From contig NZ_QKWH01000017.1 of NCBI RefSeq assembly GCF_003244315.1, forward strand, positions 1-53,041: a stretch of 53,041 bases of DNA, given 5' to 3'. The translations under genes and the position numbers were made by a program. Position 1 is the stretch's first letter. The number at the start of each line of letters is the position of its first letter. The notes beneath the pieces are model-generated. The model ran no database searches, was not told where the DNA came from, and saw nothing but the letters and a program-made list of their open reading frames with translations. Source of the DNA: Xylanimonas oleitrophica (GTDB taxonomy: Bacteria > Actinomycetota > Actinomycetes > Actinomycetales > Cellulomonadaceae). Positions 7,917 through 15,962 of the stretch are shown one piece after another.

Positions 7917-8888
7917 TCAGAAGGCCCGGTAGTCCGGGACCGGCAGGCGCGGGCCCCGGCCCGGTGCGCGCGGGTGCCCGCGCAGGGAGAGCAGCCGCAC
8001 CACGCGGTGCCGGTGCGGCGCGTACGGTGCCAGGAGCCGCAGCATCCCGGCGTCGTCGGTGCGCTCGCCCGTCAGCGCCCAGCCCACCGCCGCCGCCAGG
8101 TGGAAGTCGCCCACCGAGACGGCGTCAGGGTCGCCGAACGCCCGCTGCGCCACCTCCGCCGAGGTCCACACGCCCACCCCGGGCACCTTCTCCAGCCGCG
8201 CCCGCGCCTCGACAGGAGCCATCGTCGTCGCCTCCTCGAGCCGACCGGCCACGCGTGCGCACGCCGTCACCGTGCGGGCGCGGCCCGGGTCCACGCCGGC
8301 ACGGTGCCAGTCCCAGACCGGCACCGCCGCCCACGCCCGGGCCGAGGGCACCACGCGCATCCCCGCCGGCGCGGGGCCCGGCGCCGGCGTCCCGTGCCGC
8401 TGCAGCAGCCACCGCCACGCCCGGTGCGCGGTCACCGTCTGCACCCGCTGCTCGAGCACCGACGGCACGAGCGACTCCATGACCCGCCCCGTGCGCGGCA
8501 TGCGCATCCCCACGGCCCGCCGGTGCGCGTCGCGCACCTGTGGCGGCGGGGCGAAGCCCGTGGCGTCGTCGTCCTCGCCCAGCAGGGCCGGCACGGCGTC
8601 GGCCGCTTCCCGCGCGCCCGGACCCCACAGCTGCACGACGGCGCAGCGGGCGCCGTCCTGCACGACCCGCTGCGTCACCGGACCGCTCGCCAGGAGGGAC
8701 GTGCGCCAGACGGCGTCGTCGGGGGTGCGACGGAACGCCGGGTCCCAGGGGCCGCGCGCGAGCGGCGCGAGCGTGAGGGCGACATCGAGCGGCCGCGACG
8801 AGCGGTGCCGCACGACGATCGCCCCGTCGGCGGGCGGAGGCCCGGCGGGCGTGGGGTGCGCGGCGGTGACCGTCACGTCGGTCGACAC
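7917..8888 (-). CDS. DNA-3-methyladenine glycosylase-like protein (HhH-GPD, AlkA-like)
   Basis: 323-aa base-excision repair enzyme of the helix-hairpin-helix/GPD superfamily, expected to remove alkylated bases. The hairpin is VPGVGVWTSAEVAQ near residue 240, and SVGDFHLA about 20 residues later holds the catalytic aspartate. The N-terminal 110 residues resemble the AlkA-type beta domain. The GTG at 8888 begins one nucleotide after the stop of rnhA, so the two genes are probably one transcript; the long upstream extension of the frame is an antisense of nothing and merely overlaps rnhA in another frame. Confidence 0.85.
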   Translation of the reverse strand: MSTDVTVTAAHPTPAGPPPADGAIVVRHRSSRPLDVALTLAPLARGPWDPAFRRTPDDAVWRTSLLASGPVTQRVVQDGARCAVVQLWGPGAREAADAVPALLGEDDDATGFAPPPQVRDAHRRAVGMRMPRTGRVMESLVPSVLEQRVQTVTAHRAWRWLLQRHGTPAPGPAPAGMRVVPSARAWAAVPVWDWHRAGVDPGRARTVTACARVAGRLEEATTMAPVEARARLEKVPGVGVWTSAEVAQRAFGDPDAVSVGDFHLAAAVGWALTGERTDDAGMLRLLAPYAPHRHRVVRLLSLRGHPRAPGRGPRLPVPDYRAF

Positions 8889-8889
8889 G

Positions 8890-9522
8890 TCAGTCGAACA
8901 GGGTGCCCAGCTCCCACTGGGGCTCGGCCGCCGGGGCGGGGCGCCCGGAGGGCTGGGAGGCGGCAGGGGTGACGGTCGCCCCGGCGGCAGGCACGGGGGC
9001 GGGCGCCGCAGTCCGGCGACGCGCGGTCTCGGGCTCGGCGTCCCCGGCCGGGCTGGCGGGCAGCAGCTCGGAGCCGACGTCGCCCCGGCCGGCGGCCCAG
9101 TCCTGGGCGGCGAGGCCGGCGAGCTGGTCTGCCCGCTCGTTGAACGGGTTGCCCACGTGCCCCCGCACCCAGCGGAACCGCACCGGGCCCTCGCGCTGGG
9201 TGATGGCACGGTCGATGGCCTGCACCAGCTCGAGGTTCTTGACCGGCGAGCCGGACGCCGTGCGCCAGCCCTTGCGCTTCCAGCCCTCGATCCACTCCGA
9301 GGAGCAGCGGATCGCGTACTGCGAGTCCGACTCGATCAGGAGCGGCTCACCGCCGGGGTGGGCCTCGATGGCACGCAGCACGGCGGTCAGCTCGGCGACC
9401 TGGTTGGTGCCCGAGGCCGCGCCGCCCGAGTCGAACCGGCCGCCCTCGTGCGCGATCCACGCCCAGCCGATCGCGCCTCCGGGGTTGCGGAGGCACGAGC
9501 CGTCGGTGCTCACGATGATCAC
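8890..9522 (-). CDS. rnhA: Ribonuclease HI with a C-terminal tail
   Basis: 210-aa enzyme that cleaves RNA in RNA-DNA hybrids. The catalytic acids are all present: D7 (VSTDGSC), E44 (VAELTAVL), D66 (ESDSQYA) and D132 (NERADQLA), with the mobile H122 in RGHVGNPF. The nuclease domain ends near residue 143. The remaining 65 residues are an Ala/Pro-rich, probably disordered tail ending in QWELGTLFD, which looks like a sliding-clamp-binding peptide. The GTG start gives the normal N-terminus. An AlkA-like gene follows after one nucleotide. Confidence 0.93.
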   Translation of the reverse strand: MIIVSTDGSCLRNPGGAIGWAWIAHEGGRFDSGGAASGTNQVAELTAVLRAIEAHPGGEPLLIESDSQYAIRCSSEWIEGWKRKGWRTASGSPVKNLELVQAIDRAITQREGPVRFRWVRGHVGNPFNERADQLAGLAAQDWAAGRGDVGSELLPASPAGDAEPETARRRTAAPAPVPAAGATVTPAASQPSGRPAPAAEPQWELGTLFD

Positions 9523-9650
9523 GGGCGCCCATTGTGCCTGCCCCCTCCGACACCGTCGACCAGGTGGACCCTGGCGCGTCGGCGTGGCGGGGGTCTCACG
9601 AGCCCTCCGCCGGATGGGGAGAGACGAAACCGCAGGCCGGCGCGGCGCCC

Positions 9651-9656
9651 CACAAT
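9651..9656 (+). promoter_or_regulatory. -10 hexamer of the VIT-family gene
   Basis: CACAAT ends 6 nt before the ATG at 9663, a position typical of leaderless actinobacterial genes. It departs from TANNNT at the first base, so the call is tentative. Confidence 0.3.
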
Positions 9657-9662
9657 CGCAGC

Positions 9663-10931
9663 ATGACGTTCCCCACGCCCGCCGACGGTCCCGACGCGTC
9701 CACCCAGCGGTCGCCGGACGGGCCCGTTGCCGCCCCCGGTCCTGGCGGGTCTGGCGGCACGCCGCCGGGCGACGTCCCGGCCGAGCGCCGGCGCACCGCC
9801 GCGGACGTGCGCCGTTGGCGCAGGTACCTGGCCGACGAGCGTGCCGAGGCCGCCGTCTACCGGGACCTGGCGAGCCGGCGAACGGGCGAGGAGCGGGAGA
9901 TCCTGCTCGCGCTGGCCCTGGCCGAGGGACGGCACGAGAAGCACTGGCTCGACCTGCTGGGTGACGACGTCGGGCGTCCGCTCCGCGGCGACCTGCGCAC
10001 CCGGGTGCTGGGGTGGCTCGCGCGGCGCTTCGGCGGGGTGTTCGTCCTCGCGCTGGCGCAGCGGGCCGAGGCTCGCTCGGGCTACGGCTCCGAGGCCGAC
10101 GCGACGCCGGCGATGGCGGCCGACGAGCGCATCCACGAGGAGGTGGTGCGCGGCCTGGCCACGCGCGGGCGCAACCGCTTGTCCGGCACGTTCCGCGCGG
10201 CGGTGTTCGGTGCCAACGACGGCCTGGTCTCCAACCTGGCGCTGGTGCTGGGCATCGGCGCCTCGGGCGCCTCGCAGCACACGGTGCTGCTGACGGGCCT
10301 GGCCGGTCTGCTCGCCGGGGCGCTGTCGATGGGGGCGGGGGAGTTCGTCTCGGTGCGCTCCCAGCGCGAGCTGCTGGAGGCGTCCACTCCCACCGCCGAG
10401 TCGGCCAGCGCGCTGCCGCACCTGGACGTGGACGCCAACGAGCTGGCCCTGGTCTACCGGGCGCGCGGCATGGGCGCGCAGGAGGCGCAGGAGCACGCGG
10501 ACCAGGTGCTGCTGCGCCTGGCGGCGTCGGGGGCGGCGTCGGGAGCAACCACGGGCACGGGCGCGGTCCCGGTGGCACCGACGGCGGCGGACCTGAGCGC
10601 GGGCCGCCGGGCGGAGGAGGGGGCGGGCGTCGCGCACGACGACCTGGAGACGCACGGCACCGCCTGGGGCGCCGCGGTGTCGAGCTTCGGCTTCTTCGCG
10701 TCGGGCGCGCTGGTGCCCGTGCTGCCCTACCTGCTCGGGCTGACGGGCACGACCGCGGTGGTCGTGGCCGCGACGATGGTGGGGGTCGCGCTGCTGGTCA
10801 CGGGCGCGATCACGGGCCTGCTCTCGGGCACCTCGCCGCTGACGCGGGCGCTGCGCCAGCTCGCCATCGGCTTCGGTGCGGCAGGTGCCACGTACCTCCT
10901 TGGCCTGGTCTTCGGCACGACGGTGGGCTGA
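9663..10931 (+). CDS. Ferritin-like domain/VIT-family metal transporter
   Basis: 422-aa membrane protein of the VIT1/CCC1 family, which moves Fe(II) or Mn(II) across a membrane. After about 45 low-complexity residues a ferritin-like (rubrerythrin/Mbfa-type) helical domain starts: RRYLADERAEAAVYRDLASR near residue 55 and AEGRHEKHW near residue 85, carrying Glu and His ligands spaced as in such di-iron helices. The transporter begins near residue 175 with FGANDGLVSNLALVLGIGAS and LSMGAGEFVSVRSQREL, both VIT signatures, and ends with three hydrophobic helices. A predicted role is export or sequestration of iron, with the ferritin-like part as cytoplasmic metal-binding module. Start chosen at ATG 9663. 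Confidence 0.88.
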   Translation: MTFPTPADGPDASTQRSPDGPVAAPGPGGSGGTPPGDVPAERRRTAADVRRWRRYLADERAEAAVYRDLASRRTGEEREILLALALAEGRHEKHWLDLLGDDVGRPLRGDLRTRVLGWLARRFGGVFVLALAQRAEARSGYGSEADATPAMAADERIHEEVVRGLATRGRNRLSGTFRAAVFGANDGLVSNLALVLGIGASGASQHTVLLTGLAGLLAGALSMGAGEFVSVRSQRELLEASTPTAESASALPHLDVDANELALVYRARGMGAQEAQEHADQVLLRLAASGAASGATTGTGAVPVAPTAADLSAGRRAEEGAGVAHDDLETHGTAWGAAVSSFGFFASGALVPVLPYLLGLTGTTAVVVAATMVGVALLVTGAITGLLSGTSPLTRALRQLAIGFGAAGATYLLGLVFGTTVG

Positions 10932-11114
10932 CCGGGTCCGGGGAGCCTCCCTGGAGGCCTGCGGTGAACCGTGCCCGTCGAGCCGTGCGGAAAATTTCTG
11001 CCCCGATGTGTTGCATGGCGGGCACATCTGCCGCACGCTGACCTCGGAACCGGTGTCCCGGGCGCACACCCGGGCTGCGAGGCCGGTCGCGACGACGCGA
11101 CGCAGGGGGAGACG

Positions 11115-12707
11115 ATGGCACAGCACGGCCAGCGTGCGCCGAGGGCGGCAGCCCTCCGGCGGTTCGCGGTGCGTGCGTGCGGTGCCGCAGCCGGCGCCCT
11201 GGCCACCGCGGCGCTCGGCGTCGCGTTCGCCGCCGGGGCGGCTGCCGACGAACCCGCCCCCGGCCTCGGGTCGCTGCTCGCGCCGGTCACCGCCACCGTC
11301 GAGCACGTCGTGCCCGCCGCGGCCCCGGTCACCGGCCCGATCACCGGGACGCTCGACGCCGTCGCGGCCCAGGTGGCCCAGGTAGCCCCGCAGTCGCCTC
11401 GCCAGGCCGCCCCGCAGGCGCCCGCAGCCACCCCGGGAGTCCCGGCTCCCGCCGAGCCGGCTGCCCCGGCTCCGCAGCACGCGGCTCCGGCCGCGCAGCC
11501 GCCGGCCTCGCCGCCCGTCGCTCCGGCCGCGCCGGGCCAGCCCGCGCCCGGACCGGCCGCGCCGGCACCGGCCGAGCACGCCGCTCCTGCCCCCGCTCCG
11601 GCCCCCGCTCCTGCCCTCGCCGTGGGGGCCGCTGCCGGCGGCGCAGCCCCTGTCGCGGGCGCCGCTGCCCAGGCGCTGAGCCCGGTGGCGAGCGTGGCCG
11701 GCGAGAAGCTCGATCCCGCGCTCGGCGCCCTGGGCACGATCACCGCCGACACGCTCGCTCCTCTGGCCGCCTCCCTCGCTCCCGCGGTCGGGGAGGTGGG
11801 CGGAGCGGCCGCCGACGCGCTCTCGCCGGTGGCGCCGACGGTGGACGCGCTGCGCCCCGTGCTCGGGCCGGTCGCCGGCGCCGTGGCTCAGGTGGCGGCT
11901 CCGGTCACCGCCGGGGTGGGCGGAGCCGTGGACCCGCTGCTGGACGGCCTCGCTCCCGTGACGGGCAGCCTGGCGCCCGTCACGGGTGCGGTCGTGGACG
12001 CGCTGGCCCCCGTGAGCCGGGTGCTCCGGCCGGTGGTGCGCCCTGTGGGTGACGCGCTGGCGCCGCCCCTGGCCGCCGTCGTCGACCCGCTGAGACCTGT
12101 CCTGGAGCCCGTGCTCGACGACGTCGTCCGGCCCGCCCTGCCAGCGCTGCCCCTCCTGCCTGCGGAGCCTGCGCCCGGCGCTTTGCCCGACGACGAGGGC
12201 GCCGTGACACCTGCCGGTCCGGGGGTCGCTGGCCCGTCCGGCCGGGCCTCGGGGGCGTTCGCAGGCTCGACGAGCCGTGCGGTGCTCGCGGGCCCCACGG
12301 TGCTCGCCGTCCCCGCAGCACCGACCACCCCGGCTGGCGCAGCGCCCGCCGAGGCCACGGGGAGCACGGGGAGCACGGGGGCCGCACAGGACCCCGGGGC
12401 CGGTGACCTGTCCGCCGGCACGCAGCGTGCCGCCGCGGCGGGCGCGGAGCCGGTCACCTCGGCCCGTGCGGCCGGGGCCCTCGCCCCGGCGGGCTCCCTG
12501 CTCCCCACGTCTCCGGCACCCACCGCTCCTGCCCCGGTGACGGGTGGCCCCGACGGTTCCGTCTCGCACCCTCGTGGTGTCGGCGGCGACCAGGCCGACC
12601 TGGCCGCGGCCGAGCAGGCGCACGCGACCTCGTGGCTGGTCGCGGCTGCCGCCTCGGTGGTGCGCCACCCGTCGACGTTCTTCGACGTCCCCGTCTCTCC
12701 CGCCTGA
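11115..12707 (+). CDS. Secreted Ala/Pro/Val-rich repetitive protein
   Basis: 530-aa exported protein with no domain I recognise. Residues 1-37 form a signal peptide with basic start (RRFAVRACGAAAG) and AGAAADE cleavage region. Residues 90-170 are an Ala/Pro-rich linker; from about 180 to 350 there are degenerate repeats of the type LxPV-x-G-x-V, for example SPVAPTVDALRPVLGPVAGA and APVTGSLAPVTGAVVDALAP. The C-terminus (STFFDVPVSPA) has no LPxTG or membrane anchor, so the protein is either released or held by partners. GGGGGAGA precedes the ATG at 11115. It is 83 bp upstream of a second repetitive surface protein and probably works with it. Confidence 0.75.
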   Translation: MAQHGQRAPRAAALRRFAVRACGAAAGALATAALGVAFAAGAAADEPAPGLGSLLAPVTATVEHVVPAAAPVTGPITGTLDAVAAQVAQVAPQSPRQAAPQAPAATPGVPAPAEPAAPAPQHAAPAAQPPASPPVAPAAPGQPAPGPAAPAPAEHAAPAPAPAPAPALAVGAAAGGAAPVAGAAAQALSPVASVAGEKLDPALGALGTITADTLAPLAASLAPAVGEVGGAAADALSPVAPTVDALRPVLGPVAGAVAQVAAPVTAGVGGAVDPLLDGLAPVTGSLAPVTGAVVDALAPVSRVLRPVVRPVGDALAPPLAAVVDPLRPVLEPVLDDVVRPALPALPLLPAEPAPGALPDDEGAVTPAGPGVAGPSGRASGAFAGSTSRAVLAGPTVLAVPAAPTTPAGAAPAEATGSTGSTGAAQDPGAGDLSAGTQRAAAAGAEPVTSARAAGALAPAGSLLPTSPAPTAPAPVTGGPDGSVSHPRGVGGDQADLAAAEQAHATSWLVAAAASVVRHPSTFFDVPVSPA

Positions 12708-12716
12708 CGTGGTGAC

Positions 12717-12763
12717 GCCGCGCCCCTGAGCGCGGCAACGCCGCCACCGGCGCCCGCCGGTGG
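12717..12763 (+). terminator. Two adjacent hairpins between the surface-protein genes
   Basis: GCCGCGC/GCGCGGC (12717-12736) is followed by CCACCGGC/GCCGGTGG (12744-12763). They may attenuate or end transcription between the two secreted-protein genes. Confidence 0.4.
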
Positions 12764-12790
12764 CCCACCCGTCACCGTCAGGAGAGAACC

Positions 12791-14239
12791 ATGAACATCT
12801 ACGTCCGACGTGCGCTGCGCGCAGTGCTCGTCGCCGGGGGCCTGCTGGTCGCCGGCGCCTCGGTGGCCTCGGCCGCCCCGGACGACGTCGTCGACGTCGA
12901 CCTCGGCGAGGACACCTCGATCCACGTCAACCTCGACCAGGTGGCCCCGGAGCTCCCGGAGGTGCCGGTCGACACGGGCCTGGACCTTCCCGCCGTCGAC
13001 ACCCAGCCGCTGGAGACGGCGGTCGACGGCCTGCTGGGCGATGGCGGAGCCGTGGACGACGTCGTCGGCCCGGACGACCCGTCGAGCACCACCACGGACG
13101 GGCTCGTGCAGCCGGTGGCGGACGACGTCGCGGCGACGGTCGAGGCCGTCACCGCGGCCGACGTGCCCGCCGTCGTCGGGTCCGTGACGGGCGACGGGGC
13201 GCTGCTGGACGACGTCCTGGAGGACGGCGGCGCCGACGCCGTCGCGCAGGACGTCGCGGACCTGTCCACCGGCTCGGGCGCCGTCGCCGACGTCGTGGGC
13301 GACGTGCTCGGCGAGGACGGGCTGGTGGACGGCGTCGTGGGCGCCGACGCGTCGCAGGCGGGCCTCACCGACGAGGTGGTGGAGGCGGTGGTCGACGACG
13401 TCGACTCCACGCTGAGCGACCTCGCCGCGGGCGACGTCGCGGGTGCCGTGGGCGGCCTGACCGGTGACGAGGGCCTGGTGGACGACCTGCTGGAGGACGG
13501 CGGCGCGGACGCCACGATCGGCACCGTGAGCGACGTCGCCGGCGCGGTCGACGGCACCCTGGGCACCGACGGGGCTCTGACCGGCCTCGTCGACGGCGTG
13601 GCCGGCGACGACGGCCTGCTGGACGACGTGCTCGGTGCCGACGAGCCGGAGGCCGGCCCCACCGACGAGCTCGTGGAGCACGTGGTGGCCGACCTGGACG
13701 ACACGCTGCAGCACCTCGTGGCCGGTGACGTGCCCGGCGTGCTGGCATCTCTGCTGGCCGACGACGGCCTGGTGGACGACCTCCTCGAGGACCGGGCGCC
13801 GGGCCTGCCGGGCGGCGGCACCACCGACCCGGGGACCGACCCCGGCACCGATCCGGGCACGGACCCCGGCACCGGTGGTCCCGGCTCCGGCACGGGGGGC
13901 GGTGGCGCGCTGCCGACGTCCCCGATCGGCACCGTCCCGCTGCCTGGCGCCGGTGAGCTGCCCGGCATGGCGGGCGTGGTCCCGCCGGGAGCGTCCCAGG
14001 CCGGCACGAGCGCGGGCACGGCGTCCGGCGTCGTCCCCACGGCGACGGCGAGCGGTGACGCGCGCACCGCGTCCGCGGTGCGGGGCGCGCTGACCGCGGC
14101 GGCTGCGGACGCCCTGCCCCGCACGGGCGGCAGCGCCGTCCTGCTGCTGCCGGCGGCGGGGCTCGTGGCGCTGGGCCTGCTGCTCCTGGCCGGCGGGCGT
14201 CGCCGGCAGGTGGGGGGTGCGGCGGTGCCCGGGGTGTGA
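12791..14239 (+). CDS. LPxTG cell-wall-anchored acidic repeat protein
   Basis: 482-aa surface protein. A signal peptide (VLVAGGLLVAGASVASAAPD) ends near residue 29. Residues 90-340 contain about four degenerate acidic repeats of roughly 70-90 residues built on D-V-P/A-x-V-V/L-x-S/G-L-x-G-D-x-G-L-V/L-D-D-V/L-L-E-D. Then comes a TDPG tetrapeptide tract and a Gly/Pro/Thr-rich stalk. The C-terminus is a canonical sorting signal: LPRTGG, hydrophobic helix, RRR. A sortase should link it to peptidoglycan. Very high Asp content suggests a charged or cation-binding surface, which is inference. RBS GGAGAG precedes the ATG. Confidence 0.82.
   Translation: MNIYVRRALRAVLVAGGLLVAGASVASAAPDDVVDVDLGEDTSIHVNLDQVAPELPEVPVDTGLDLPAVDTQPLETAVDGLLGDGGAVDDVVGPDDPSSTTTDGLVQPVADDVAATVEAVTAADVPAVVGSVTGDGALLDDVLEDGGADAVAQDVADLSTGSGAVADVVGDVLGEDGLVDGVVGADASQAGLTDEVVEAVVDDVDSTLSDLAAGDVAGAVGGLTGDEGLVDDLLEDGGADATIGTVSDVAGAVDGTLGTDGALTGLVDGVAGDDGLLDDVLGADEPEAGPTDELVEHVVADLDDTLQHLVAGDVPGVLASLLADDGLVDDLLEDRAPGLPGGGTTDPGTDPGTDPGTDPGTGGPGSGTGGGGALPTSPIGTVPLPGAGELPGMAGVVPPGASQAGTSAGTASGVVPTATASGDARTASAVRGALTAAAADALPRTGGSAVLLLPAAGLVALGLLLLAGGRRRQVGGAAVPGV
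13828..13875 (+). repeat. TDPG-coding 12-bp tandem repeat
   Basis: About four 12-bp units (ACCGACCCCGGC with third-base changes) encode TDPG repeats in the stalk of the LPxTG protein. Such tracts change length by slippage. Confidence 0.7.
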
Positions 14240-14256
14240 CGGCTTCCCCGCGGGGA

Positions 14257-14276
14257 CGCGGGGGCTCGAGCCCCCG
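14257..14276. terminator. Palindromic terminator after the LPxTG protein gene
   Basis: A perfect 20-bp palindrome centred on CTCGAG (arms GCGGGGG/CCCCCGC) lies 18 bp after the stop codon. It belongs to a 244-bp convergent intergenic region, 14240-14483, that has no gene but three strong inverted repeats. Confidence 0.55.
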
Positions 14277-14364
14277 CCGCCCGGTCCCGCCTGGGGCCGC
14301 CGGGCGGTGGGCGGCGGTGTCGCAGCAGGGCGCAGGGGGCCCGGCCGCGGCACCGTGACCGCGA

Positions 14365-14402
14365 CCCTCGCCCGGTGGTCTCGGGGGACCGCCGGGCGAG
14401 GG
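14365..14402. terminator. Hairpin in the convergent intergenic region
   Basis: A 16-bp stem with one G-T pair (14365-14380 and 14387-14402) and a 6-nt loop TCGGGG, between the LPxTG gene and the end of gntP. Confidence 0.7.
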
Positions 14403-14415
14403 CTCGCGGACGGCA

Positions 14416-14466
14416 GAGGCCGGTGGAACGGCAGGGCGCAGGGGCCCCGGCCGCTCCACCGGCCTC
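14416..14466 (-). terminator. Terminator hairpin after gntP
   Basis: A perfect 12-bp stem, GAGGCCGGTGGA with TCCACCGGCCTC, encloses 27 nt. It begins 18 bp after the gntP stop codon on the minus strand. Confidence 0.55.
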
Positions 14467-14483
14467 GGCGGAGGGTGCTCGGG

Positions 14484-15866
14484 TCAGGCGATGGCGAAGA
14501 CCACCGCGGCGATGCCGAAGCCCATGACGCCGATCGTGGTCTCCATGACGGTCCACGTCTTGAGCGTCGTCTTGACGTCCATGTCGAAGAACCGGCCCAC
14601 GAGCCAGAACCCGGAGTCGTTGACGTGGCTGAGCACCACGGAGCCGGCGGCCACGGCGATCACCATCGTGGCGAGCTCGACGGCGTTGTAGCTGCCGGCG
14701 GCCACGGCGGGGGCGATGAGCCCGGCGGCGGTGGTCAGGGCCACGGTGGCCGAGCCCTGTGCCACGCGCAGGATGGCGGCGATGAGGAAGCCGGCGAGGA
14801 TCAGCGGGACGCCGAGGTCGCCGAGCACGTCGGCGAGCGCGTCACCGATGCCCGAGGCGCGCAGCACGCCGCCGAACATGCCGCCGGCGCCGGTGATGAG
14901 GATGACGGACGCGACGGGGCCGAGGGCGGAGTCGACGATCTTCTCCAGCGCGGTGCCGGACGTGCCGCGGCGGCGGCCCAGCACCCAGGTGGCCACGATG
15001 ACGGTGACGACGAGCGCGACGGGCGTCTGGCCGAGGGCGCGGAACGCCTGCACCCAGGTGGCGTCGCCGTCCACGGTGCCGGCGGCGCGCAGGGCGTCGA
15101 GGCCGGTGTTGGCGAAGATCAGCACGAGCGGCAGCATCAGGAGGGCGACGACGGTGCCGAACGCGGGTGGGTTGGCGATGGCGTCGTCGTCGGCCTTGCC
15201 GAGGATCGAGGGGATGGGCAGCTCGATGCGGCGGCCCATGAAGATGCCGTACAGGTACGAGGTGACGTACCAGGTGGGGATCGCGACGAGGAGGCCGACG
15301 GCGATGACGGTGCCGATGTTGGCGCCGAGCAGTTCGGTGGCGGCGACGGGGCCGGGGTGCGGCGGCACGTAGATGTGCATGACCGAGAACGCACCGGCGA
15401 CGGGCAGGCCGTACAGCAGCACGGACCCGCCGAGGCGACGCCCGACGGCGAACACGATCGGCAGCATGACCACGAGGCCGGCGTCGAAGAAGATCGGGAA
15501 GCCGAAGATGAGGGAGGCGAGGCCGAGCGCGAACGGGGCGCGCTTCTCGCCGAACTTCTTGATGAGGAAGTCGGCGAGCACCTGGGCGCCGCCGCTGGTC
15601 TCGACGAGGCGGCCGAGCATGGCGCCGAGGGCGACCAGCAGGGCGACGCCGGCGAGAGTCGACCCGAACCCGCTGGTCATGACGGGCACGACGGACCCGA
15701 TGGGGATGCCGGTCGCGACCGCGGTGAGGAGGCTGACGAGGATGAGCGCGACGAACGCGTGCATCCGCAGCCAGATGATGAGTACGAGCAGGGCGGCGAT
15801 CGCGCCCGCCGCGATGGCGAGCAGCGGCCCTGCGGTGAGGGTCTGGGTCCAGTCCTCGGGCGTCAT
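14484..15866 (-). CDS. gntP: Gluconate:H+ symporter, GntP family
   Basis: 460-aa membrane protein with about 12-14 hydrophobic segments. The family marks are visible: GFGSTLAGVALLVALGAMLGRL near residue 70, FGFPIFFDAGLVVMLPI near residue 120 and HIYVPPHPGPVAATELL near residue 165. Gluconate is the likely substrate because gntK and a GntR regulator are adjacent. It is 96 bp downstream of gntK on the same strand with a hairpin between, so it is probably the second gene of a gntK-gntP operon. ATG start at 15866. Confidence 0.92.
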   Translation of the reverse strand: MTPEDWTQTLTAGPLLAIAAGAIAALLVLIIWLRMHAFVALILVSLLTAVATGIPIGSVVPVMTSGFGSTLAGVALLVALGAMLGRLVETSGGAQVLADFLIKKFGEKRAPFALGLASLIFGFPIFFDAGLVVMLPIVFAVGRRLGGSVLLYGLPVAGAFSVMHIYVPPHPGPVAATELLGANIGTVIAVGLLVAIPTWYVTSYLYGIFMGRRIELPIPSILGKADDDAIANPPAFGTVVALLMLPLVLIFANTGLDALRAAGTVDGDATWVQAFRALGQTPVALVVTVIVATWVLGRRRGTSGTALEKIVDSALGPVASVILITGAGGMFGGVLRASGIGDALADVLGDLGVPLILAGFLIAAILRVAQGSATVALTTAAGLIAPAVAAGSYNAVELATMVIAVAAGSVVLSHVNDSGFWLVGRFFDMDVKTTLKTWTVMETTIGVMGFGIAAVVFAIA

Positions 15867-15905
15867 GGTGTCTCCGTCGACGTGTGGCGATGTGGGGTGG
15901 CCTCG

Positions 15906-15935
15906 GGGCCCCGGCCGTCGTGGTGGCCGGGGCCC
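15906..15935 (-). terminator. Intercistronic hairpin gntK-gntP
   Basis: An 11-bp perfect stem GGGCCCCGGCC/GGCCGGGGCCC with loop GTCGTGGT lies in the 96 bp between gntK and gntP. It may lower or stabilise downstream expression rather than end it. Confidence 0.4.
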
Positions 15936-15962
15936 GTCGGGGGCTGGTGGGGGGTGGCCGCG

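Noticed and set aside
10932-11114. Riboswitch before the secreted-protein genes
   Set aside because: The 183-bp leader has local inverted repeats such as CCCGGG/CCCGGG but none of the conserved cores I know for c-di-AMP, cobalamin or other riboswitches.
9519-12668. Over 1000-codon minus-strand open frame across the VIT and secreted-protein genes
   Set aside because: Arg/Gly/Ala shadow frame spanning two well-supported plus-strand genes and their intergenic region.
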